Below are positions 8,011 to 14,662 of a stretch of 14,662 bases of DNA, in pieces. Each line of letters begins with the position of its first letter. Position 1 is the stretch's first letter. The notes below the pieces were generated by a model. The model was not told the DNA's origin. It was given only the letters and a program-made list of their open reading frames with translations, and did no database searches. This stretch comes from Skeletonema tropicum. Taxonomy: Eukaryota > Bacillariophyta > Thalassiosirophyceae > Thalassiosirales > Thalassiosiraceae. A program made the translations under genes and the position numbers. The DNA lies in NCBI GenBank assembly GCA_037178625.1, contig JAWZXG010000110.1:1-14662 (forward strand), written 5' to 3'.

Positions 8011-8919
8011 TTAAAGTGGCTTGCCATCTGCACCCAATAATCCACTTCCTTCAGAGTCCTTCTTCAGCTCCTTGCCATCCGCTCCAACTAGCTTGGGGCC
8101 ACCTCCAATTCCAGCAGAAAGGACCTCAATCAATTGAATCTTAAAGAATAATGCAGCCCCTCCAGGAATCCTTCCATCAGGAGTACCTGCATCCCCATAA
8201 CCCATTTCTGCGGGAATACCAAGCATGGCAGTTTCTCCCTCACACATGTGTTGTAGCCCCGCTTGCCATCCCTTTATGACGCCGCCAAGAGGAAAGGTAA
8301 CAGGATCTCCACCCAAAGATGAATCGAAGACTGTACCATCGGGCAATGTTCCATGATAGTGTACCTTAACGGTGGATGCTTGTGTTGGTTTGACTCCCTT
8401 TCCAAAGCCATCAGGTCCAGCCTCAAGTGGATGAATCACAACTCCACTCTCAAGCGTAGCAGTTTCTGGATTCTCTGACATCTCTTGCAACATGGCCTTT
8501 CCGGCATCTTCTATCTTCTTACGAATGTTGTTGGCCCTGTCAACGATAATCTTATTCAAATCATCACCTCTTCTTCCCAAAAGTTCCCTCTGACTTTCGT
8601 CGTCAAATTTTCCGACCACGGTATCCAATAGACCACGGGCAACTTGTGTCAATTCTTCGCTATTTTCTACTAGAGGGCGGACATCACCCAATTGCCGTGC
8701 AAGATTCACACCGAGAGCATACATGAGTTCATCGTGTGTGCCTTCTTCGATGACCTTGGCTGCCGCTGGTCCTGACGATGAAGATGATTCATCGGCAAAG
8801 AGAGGTGTGTATCTTTGTACTGGAGCATGCGATATCGAGATCGGCAGCGGCCCAGGGGTGAAGGCAGAGACAGATGATGCCGTAGCGGCAATTGCGATAG
8901 CGATGTGGTGGTTCTTCAT
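8011..8919 (-). CDS. Plastid-targeted FKBP-type peptidyl-prolyl cis-trans isomerase
   Basis: The protein is 302 aa and catalyses cis-trans isomerisation of Xaa-Pro bonds. Residues 1-19 form a signal peptide with VSA|FTP at 19/20, followed by a Ser/Pro-rich transit-like region, so plastid import is likely. Residues 62-165 form a helical segment like the N-terminal dimerisation domain of bacterial Mip/FkpA (FKBP_N). The FKBP domain spans about 178-267. Residues matching the FKBP12 active site are present: Tyr188, Phe198, Asp199, Phe209, Val214, Ile215, Trp218, Tyr241 and an FF pair at 258-259. It should therefore be active. A tail after the domain repeats the motif LxGADGKxL twice. The gene shares a 316-bp divergent intergenic region with the plastid 2Fe-2S protein. 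Confidence 0.95.
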   Translation of the reverse strand: MKNHHIAIAIAATASSVSAFTPGPLPISISHAPVQRYTPLFADESSSSSGPAAAKVIEEGTHDELMYALGVNLARQLGDVRPLVENSEELTQVARGLLDTVVGKFDDESQRELLGRRGDDLNKIIVDRANNIRKKIEDAGKAMLQEMSENPETATLESGVVIHPLEAGPDGFGKGVKPTQASTVKVHYHGTLPDGTVFDSSLGGDPVTFPLGGVIKGWQAGLQHMCEGETAMLGIPAEMGYGDAGTPDGRIPGGAALFFKIQLIEVLSAGIGGGPKLVGADGKELKKDSEGSGLLGADGKPL

Positions 8920-9235
8920 CTTGCTGTGTGATGTGCGGCTGCGTCGTGCCTCGAATGATCGAGAGCGGCAATCAGAGAGATCGGAGGTTCGGAGGTGGAT
9001 GGAGGTGATGGATGCGCGATGGGTCGAGGGTTAAAAAATGGCTTGGCGGAAAAATTTTGGCTCCCGCAATTTTTTCACAGAGGGTTTCGACTTTCGACCA
9101 GGAAGTAAGTACGTGGCAAACGCAACTAACTTCTTCTCCTACTCATCTACCAAGTTGAAAGAACAACTGCCTATAACCGCCTCAATCCTCTGCACAGCTC
9201 TGCACTATTACTCTGAATAAACCACGCCCACAACA
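8920..9235. promoter_or_regulatory. Divergent promoter region between two plastid-protein genes
   Basis: This 316-bp gap separates the start codons of FKBP and the 2Fe-2S protein, so it must drive both. It includes a GC/AT-alternating stretch near 9040-9078 with GGCGGAAAAATTTTGG and CTCCCGC, which looks somewhat like paired E2F-type half-sites. That reading is weak. Shared use of the region could coordinate the two plastid genes. Confidence 0.45.
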
Positions 9236-9649
9236 ATGAAATCTACCACTATTCTCTCACTCGTCGCAGCGGTTGCCGTTCCTCATGCTTCTACGGCTTT
9301 TACTGCCACTCCTACGCCAATCCACAGATGTCAAGAAAATGCGAGAATACAATCCACTCAATTGGACTTGTTTGGCAACGCATTCAAAAATGATGACTCT
9401 CTTGGAAAACCACAGAATGCAGGTCTAACAAACGGTCCAAAAATCAATGAAGTCACGATCAACGGCAAGCCTGTCAAGGCTGTTGCAGGTCAAAAAGTGA
9501 GCAAAGTGTTGGCCTCGGCTCGTGTAAAGATGACGTATTCATGTCAAAAAGGAAACTGCGGTACATGTGAGATGCTCATGAATGGACGAGTTGAAAAGGC
9601 TTGTTTAGCGAAAATTCCACAGGGGAAGTGCACCATTCAAACTTACTAA
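9236..9649 (+). CDS. Plastid-targeted small 2Fe-2S ferredoxin-domain protein
   Basis: The product is 137 aa. Residues 1-21 form a signal peptide with STA|FTA at 21/22, and a transit-like segment follows to about 65. The Fer2 domain begins near residue 69 (INEVTINGKPVKA). Cysteines at 103, 108, 111 and 123 form C-x4-C-x2-C-x11-C and can ligate a 2Fe-2S cluster. In classical photosynthetic ferredoxin the fourth Cys lies about 29 residues after the third; the x11 spacing is that of xanthine dehydrogenase/CoxS-type domains. It is therefore an electron carrier or cluster protein of unknown partner, not the standard PetF. The protein ends 14 residues after the last Cys. It is convergent with the cyclin gene. 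Confidence 0.9.
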   Translation: MKSTTILSLVAAVAVPHASTAFTATPTPIHRCQENARIQSTQLDLFGNAFKNDDSLGKPQNAGLTNGPKINEVTINGKPVKAVAGQKVSKVLASARVKMTYSCQKGNCGTCEMLMNGRVEKACLAKIPQGKCTIQTY

Positions 9650-9792
9650 TTTGGATTGATGTGTAAAGTATTATGAACTTCTGGCGTGTTCTTACACTAA
9701 TCATTAAATATTGGTCTCATTTAGTATGGATTAATCCCAACCAATCTTCATATGATGGTACTCCTACAAAGATCATCAAAAGTATGCATCAT

Positions 9793-10890
9793 TTAATTCA
9801 CCTTTTGCCGCTTAGCATCTGGTTGAGAACTGCCACCTCCAGCAGCTTTGTTACTCTTCATCATGGCATCCAAATCCTTCCGAATAGCCCTAAACTGCCC
9901 CGAATCGACCCCCCTCCTATTCGACTGAACAAGCTCCAGTATCTGCACCGATATACTAGTCAATTCCTCCACGCCAATTCCATCTAACAAGTCCAACCAC
10001 GTCTTCCCCCCAATAGGACCGATACCAGCATGTGTCCCAGAGAGGTAAACACACGCCATGGCAATTTGCTGTGCACCAAATTGAAGACAGAGTGATGTAT
10101 GCAATGAATCATTTGCAAAACTAATCGCATTTTGTGCCAATTCTTGTACCAATTGATTATTCTGCTGTGGTTTCCCCAACGGTTGTCCGTCTTTCCCTAC
10201 CAATTTGGCCTTTTTGGTAGGATTGTATTCTAATAATCGCTTCTTACTCAAACCTTGAGCACAATCAATTAGAAATTTGAAAGGGTGGTCTATACTCAAT
10301 TCAAACCCAATAGTGTGTAGAATGACACGCTCCAACAATAACACACGTTCTTTCAACCTGGCAAATTCATCTGATTTCATTTGAAGATCCCCCCCCGTGG
10401 AAGAAGACGGTGATGACATGATATTATTGGGACTCATACCCCCCACATTGGGACTATCCCCACCTGATGAGACTAATTTATTCTGCTGCTGTTGCGCCTT
10501 CCGCCGCAACTTCCAACATTCTCGAATGACTAAATCCAGTTTTTTGGGGCTTTCCTCCGTTTTCCCCGCCAGTAACAAACATGCCATGGCGACTTCGAAG
10601 CGGTCGTGTTCTTGAAAGGCGTGTTTGGCGTAGAAGCGATGGAAGAATACAGTGGCGGTGGCGATGGCTACGCGGGGGAGGCGGAGGCAGCGTTGTCCGC
10701 CGGCCTCCTCGAGAAAACGGCAGGTTCGTCTGCGAGCTTGGCGTTCTGCTTCGGGTGTCATTGGATCGGGTTGGTGGAGGACTGAGGGGAGGTGATTTTC
10801 GTCAAAGCAGGATGTGGGGATGGGGACTAGGGGGATTGCCTTGGGTTTTGGCATGGCTGCTGGGGGAGGGGGGGCTGATGTTGTCGACAT
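9793..10890 (-). CDS. Transcription-type cyclin (cyclin K/T/L-like)
   Basis: The 365-aa nuclear protein has two cyclin folds. The first spans about 40-205 and includes FEVAMACLLLAGKTEESPKK (98-117) and LLLERVILHTIGFELSIDHPFKFLID (184-209), both matching cyclin K/T-type proteins. These partner CDK9/CDK12-type kinases and phosphorylate the RNA polymerase II tail. The second fold spans about 243-325. A low-complexity insertion (about 133-172; Gln, Ser, Gly, Asn, Pro) interrupts the first fold, and a basic tail (AKRQK, 359-363) may be a nuclear signal. A Pro-rich N-terminus precedes the folds. The start at 10890 is the only sensible Met before the fold. Which kinase it binds cannot be told. Confidence 0.9.
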   Translation of the reverse strand: MSTTSAPPPPAAMPKPKAIPLVPIPTSCFDENHLPSVLHQPDPMTPEAERQARRRTCRFLEEAGGQRCLRLPRVAIATATVFFHRFYAKHAFQEHDRFEVAMACLLLAGKTEESPKKLDLVIRECWKLRRKAQQQQNKLVSSGGDSPNVGGMSPNNIMSSPSSSTGGDLQMKSDEFARLKERVLLLERVILHTIGFELSIDHPFKFLIDCAQGLSKKRLLEYNPTKKAKLVGKDGQPLGKPQQNNQLVQELAQNAISFANDSLHTSLCLQFGAQQIAMACVYLSGTHAGIGPIGGKTWLDLLDGIGVEELTSISVQILELVQSNRRGVDSGQFRAIRKDLDAMMKSNKAAGGGSSQPDAKRQKVN

Positions 10891-11291
10891 GGTTTTTAGG
10901 TTCTTTGTTTTTTATGGTTTATGGTTTATGGCACACGGGAACAGCTGGCGCGCAAAAAGCAATTTACTGGATACCTATCTCCACATGCAGATGGTATCTG
11001 TTTCGTCAGTGCATACTTACAACTTATGTGCCTCTCGCATGCGCGATGCAGATCGCGAAAGAAGATTTTCATTGGTCCGTTATTGGTTGTTGCTTGCTGC
11101 TTGCTGCTTGCTTTGGCTTTTGTCTCATCAAGCAACGTTTCATGAAAGAAGTAACGGTTCATGAATTGAAGTAAATTGTGCTTCCAGCCAGTTCCAGCAC
11201 CGTTGCAAAAAATAGGAGCGAGTGATTGAGAGTGCAAAATCTGGATCATTCCTCTCCTGATAAGATTAGTATATTGGCGCGGAACACGCTA
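10891..11291. promoter_or_regulatory. Divergent promoter region between cyclin and FAIM1-like gene
   Basis: The 401-bp gap lies between two divergent start codons. It contains three head-to-tail TTATGGT-type heptamers (10912-10931) close to the cyclin start and a TGCTTGC-rich stretch (11087-11115). A plus-strand open frame crossing this gap overlaps the cyclin 5' end and is low-complexity, so it is not called. Confidence 0.5.
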
Positions 11292-12100
11292 ATGACCGCA
11301 GGAATCACAAACGATCTCTTTGTGACCGGAGAAGAGTTCCCCAACACTACTCAATCAGTCGACATGTTATCCGTTGATCTCCTATCCGGCGCCTCGGGCG
11401 ATGCATTGGACAATGGATCTCCGCAGAGCATCTCTATGGCAGCATCTGAATCAACGAACAAACACAGTGGTGAGGTAGAACTAACCGAACAACCGAATGC
11501 AGATGCACATCCTACTAATACTGCTTCGTTGTTTGATAGCAGCATGTCCAAACCATCATCATTCGACAACAACCCACAAGCACCATCAGCTATCTATCAA
11601 CTGAACTTTGATGTGGAACACATTGGTAAGAAGAAGCCACAAAGTAAACGACAGGCCACGTGGACGTATGGATTTCCAAAAAATACGACGGATGAAAATT
11701 GGATTCTTGAAGAGCATGAAACAAGATTGACATGGTCCACACATTCTGGAAAATATTTGATTGAAGTGGATGGGCAGGTAGTGTTTGAAGGTGTAGCCAA
11801 GGGATCTGTACTCGAGCACAAATTCATTTACAATCATACCGAGGCATGTGTCGGCGATGACTCTTCAGAAGAAGGATATATCCGGATGCGCGTCATAGCC
11901 TGTCGTAAACCACCCACACGATCGAGTACAAATTTTCGTTGTTACGAATTTGTCATTGGGGGTGCGTCTTTCGTGATCTGGCGAGGAATAATCATTATGG
12001 GGAAGACTTTCACAATGAAGATAGTAGGGATGATGTTGGAGTTTTGAGTAGCATTCTTGATATAGTCGATCCTAGCTGGAGGTCGGCTGGAATGGCTTGA
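11292..12100 (+). CDS. Conserved eukaryotic protein of unknown function, FAIM1-like fold; one frameshift
   Basis: The first frame runs from the ATG at 11292 to TGA at 12045-12047. Residues 1-95 are Ser/Asn-rich and probably disordered. The domain has WTYGFPK, then TRLTWSTHSGKYLIEVDGQV, then a strand pair ending in FRCYEFVIGGASF. The pattern of short strands with SGK and VDG resembles the beta domain of FAIM1 (Fas apoptotic inhibitory molecule 1). Function is unknown. Near 11958-11971 the coding signal moves to the -1 frame. There it reads SFRDLARNNHYGEDF and runs to a stop at 12098-12100, adding a convincing acidic C-terminus. The read-through protein would be about 269 aa. One missing base in the G-run (11958-11962) or T-run (11969-11971) would explain it. 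Without the shift, the product ends in an unlikely Ile/Met-rich tail. Confidence 0.7.
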
Positions 12101-12805
12101 ATGTTGAATGGCACCGGGCCACAGACGGACAGTAGCATTAGAATAGGTCAACTTTGTAATTAGACTGATATCATGAGATTGCAATATTATGATGAAAGAT
12201 TAGCTCCCTTTTTTTGAGGGATGTACCACGTGTATCCGTCAGTGCATTGGCAGAATGTGCAGGCTTTTGGAAAGAGAAGGCATGCGGATCTTCATCAATA
12301 GCAGTACATCTTCCAGGTAAAGCAGAGAGAACGCAGTGTGGAATAAATGGTAATAAATTATTATTGTAATGAGAATAATTGAACTTTCAATTTTCAGTTA
12401 CTTAGGCCAACGATGCGCAACGGGACAAACTGAGCAAAGGTTGCTGTTAGATTAGTACCTACGTAGATACAGTAGATACAAGAATACTTTAATCATTATC
12501 TTTTTTCTCCTATCTAATCTATCAATAGCATCGATTGGAGGCAAGGAGAACGAGGATACAACAGGTTATAGAGCCTATAATATCACCAACAAAGAAGTTT
12601 ATCCTCAGTCGCAGTTGCACTTGAAAGGTTATGATTTATGATTTATGATCGTTGATCGTTGAAAAAGGCAAGCTGCAAACCTGCGCAGAAGCAAGAAAAC
12701 GAGATCCGGGGCGAGGATCGGCGACCGGCATGCATGCAGCGTTTTGGTTCAAGTTTGGGGGACGCCGGCGGTTTGTTTGCCTGTACAATAACGAGCAGGG
12801 TAGAG
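12101..12805. other. Intergenic region upstream of WbsX-type gene
   Basis: This 705-bp stretch has no convincing gene. It must hold the 3' end of the FAIM1-like gene and the promoter of the next. Three exact TTATGAT heptamers (12629-12649) are followed by two GATCGTT units. The T-rich patch near 12499-12508 and a GCATGCATGC palindrome near 12728-12737 are the only other visible features. No RNA gene was seen. Confidence 0.5.
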
Positions 12806-14289
12806 ATGGATCCACCAGAAGCAACAGTGCCACCCCATCAGACGAGGCAAAGAAGAGGACCCCTTTATTTGCAATGGACCCTTCTTTTCGCAATCGGCTT
12901 TTCTATTCTGTCGCTGCTGAAATTGGAACCTCTTGCCCGAAATTCAGTGCAAGATCACAACATCAATATTGATCTCCCATACAATAACAAGATTGATGCA
13001 ACCCAGCTGCCGTCAGAAGAAAATGCAACACTGCTGCGCAAAGATGAAAGAAAAGAAGAGAATTTTTTTACCACGAGTCCTCGCGTTTGTTTTTCCGCAA
13101 TTCCATAAAGATCCTTTTAAACGATTATATATGGGGAGAAGGATTCACAGACTGGGTCAGTCTCAGAAAGGCCCCAGAAAAGAACAGGCGGGGTTTCAAA
13201 ATACCTCGTCCAACCGAGCTTGGATATTACAACTATTCTGACGCAGTACCACGAAGGAAGCAGGGAGAGCTGGCAAATCAATATGGAATTGATGGTTTTG
13301 TTTTTCATCATTACTGGTTCAATGATGAAACGCATCCAGGGCCCAATCTGCACGAGCCGTTGGTGAACATGCTAAGAGATGGCTATCCTGACGTTCCATT
13401 CGCTTTACATTGGTGTGCTCAGAAGTGGATAGTGACCTGGAATGCGCAAGTTGCACCTGGTTTCAAGTTCCCCAAGTCGGATGTGTTACAAGACCAATAC
13501 TTCCCTCAAGACGAAGAGAAGATAAAGGAGTATTATGACTGGCTCAAGCAGTTCTTTCACCACCCAAATTACATCAAAGTTGATGGGAAGCCACTATTTA
13601 TGGTGTATCAAAAGAAGCGTGGGCATCTCCATTGGCTCCCAATACTAAGAGATTTGGCAAAATTGGATGGTTTCCCGGGCTTGTATTTTGTTGCTGGCAT
13701 TTCAAAACCACATGAGCACTTGCTGAAAGTAGAAGGCGAAGAATTCGAGGGCCCAATAACAGCAGCAGAGAAGCAAAAAGAGCGTCTATTTGGTAATTTT
13801 GGTGGAAATCTCTTTGAGAAGATACTAGACTACCCAAATCCGAGTGATTGGGCAGAGGGACGTTCGTTGGAGATTCCAACGTGGTGCTTAGATAAAATTG
13901 AAAAGGAGAAGAACAAGGTGCAGAGAGGACGCGAGATTGCAGGAATTATCAACTCATTTGACAACACTCCTCGCAAAAATTATACGCATTCTCGTCTATT
14001 TACAACTGGTGAGCCTGATGAAGTCTTAGAGATGTTTCGCAAGTCTCTTGATGCAGCACTCTACTACGAAGCATGCTGTTTCTCGGATATCAACGATCGC
14101 TTATCAAAAGTCAAGAAAGATGATGATAGATTCATTTTGATTAATGCGATGAATGAATGGGCGGAAGGGATGGCACTGGAACCTTCCGATGCCTATGGTC
14201 GGAAGTTTTTAGAGACCATACGAGATACTAAAGATGATATATCAAAGAGTCGATGCTCTCGAAGACATTATAAGCAAGAAGAGGAATAG
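12806..14289 (+). CDS. Signal-anchored WbsX-type glycosyltransferase; two frameshifts
   Basis: The N-terminus from ATG 12806 is a basic cytosolic tail, a membrane anchor (about 19-40) and a short stem, nearly identical to that of the gene at 3713. The enzymatic part matches the WbsX family (Glyco_tran_WbsX, PF14307), related to GH99-like (beta/alpha)8 enzymes of polysaccharide synthesis. Landmarks are AFVFPQFH near 13084, WGEGFTDW near 13133, LGYYNYSD near 13219, YGIDGFVFHHYWFN near 13280, VDGKPLFMVYQ near 13580 and NAMNEWAEG near 14144. The anchor, the PQFH segment and the rest lie in three successive frames. One extra T in the T7 run 13063-13069 and one in the T4 run 13115-13118 would explain both shifts. 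The continuous protein would be about 493 aa, a full-length domain. Golgi location and glycan substrate are inferred. It could be an error-bearing sequence or a young pseudogene. Confidence 0.8.
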
Positions 14290-14662
14290 AATTCAGCCTG
14301 AGATAATCAGCTAACAGTAAAGATTGGATTAGGGAGTATTCGAGGCTTAAAATTAGTCACCATTTTCCATCCAAGTCGAAGTACTATCTCATTGACTTTC
14401 AGCAAACTCGCCTATTTAAATGCTAACATTGCGCTTGCTTGAGCTTGAGAGAATTGTATCAATCTTCAGCGTAACAATCTGTAACAATGCGCTCGCTAAT
14501 ACTCGCTGCTATCTCAACCCAACATAAATCTCTAAATAATGAGAGGAGCTAAGTCGTTCGGTCGGTCGGTCGGTCGGTCGTTCTGTCCGGGCCCTTTGGC
14601 GTGTCCTTTGGCCTTCACGGGCATTTTCGATCGACTCTTTCTTTGTTGGCTTGATTTGACCT
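14290..14662. other. Downstream intergenic region
   Basis: No gene is visible in the last 373 bases. The region contains a GCTTGCTTGAGCTTGAG stretch near 14432-14448, like the TGCTTG repeats in other intergenic gaps. It also has a GTAACAAT pair near 14471-14488 and a TCGG tandem repeat. It could be the promoter of a gene beyond the window. Confidence 0.5.
14558..14580. repeat. (TCGG)n microsatellite
   Basis: The tetranucleotide TCGG is repeated about 5.75 times without mismatch. It is a simple tandem repeat with no assigned role. Confidence 0.95.

Noticed and set aside
10581..11174. 197-codon plus-strand open frame
   Set aside because: It overlaps the 5' end of the cyclin gene in antisense and then crosses promoter sequence. 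Its hydrophobic Trp/Gly/Leu-rich composition comes from G-rich low-complexity DNA.
12659..12805. Upstream extension of the WbsX-type gene to a TTG
   Set aside because: It is not conserved with the other copy of the module, and the ATG at 12806 matches the MDPP start.
12961..13135. Intron explaining the frame changes in the WbsX-type gene
   Set aside because: The conserved PQFH segment lies between the two shifts and must be retained, and no plausible GT...AG pair of normal length fits on either side.

Overview
The window looks like nuclear DNA of a diatom, probably a centric one; I cannot name the species. Three consecutive proteins (EngB-type GTPase, FKBP isomerase, 2Fe-2S protein) start with a signal peptide whose predicted cleavage site is followed by Phe (AYA|FT, VSA|FTP, STA|FTA). 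This is the 'ASAFAP'-type bipartite plastid-targeting signal of algae with red-derived complex plastids. The genes are compact, no introns are evident, and no bacterial operon structure or RNA gene is visible.

Left part (1-3707), accessory DNA. Bases 1-385 form a huge palindrome with perfect 164-bp arms and a 57-nt centre that contains a GC-rich hairpin. After a gene-free stretch, 904-3707 looks like a decayed DNA transposon of about 2.8 kb. It is bounded by an 18-bp perfect inverted repeat, with shared subterminal hairpins built on CTTCCGA/TCGGAAG. Inside are a broken plus-strand gene with a Cys-rich zinc-finger-like end and a small broken minus-strand ORF.

Gene part (3713-14289), seven genes in alternating convergent and divergent order: (1) a type II membrane protein with a methyltransferase-like Rossmann domain (+), whose start codon lies 6 bp from the transposon end; (2) plastid EngB/YihA GTPase (-); (3) hot-dog thioesterase (+); (4) plastid FKBP (-); (5) plastid 2Fe-2S protein (+); (6) K/T-like transcriptional cyclin (-); (7) a conserved eukaryotic, FAIM1-like protein (+, one frameshift). 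A WbsX-type glycosyltransferase gene (+, two frameshifts) follows as the eighth gene.

The most striking observation is that the first and last genes, 9 kb apart, share a nearly identical N-terminal cytosolic tail, signal anchor and stem start. This includes 59 identical nucleotides in a row, yet the genes carry unrelated enzymatic domains. This suggests that a Golgi/ER-anchoring module was duplicated onto different glycan-modifying enzymes. Three apparent single-base indels, which could lie in short homopolymers, break two genes; they may be sequencing errors or real decay.
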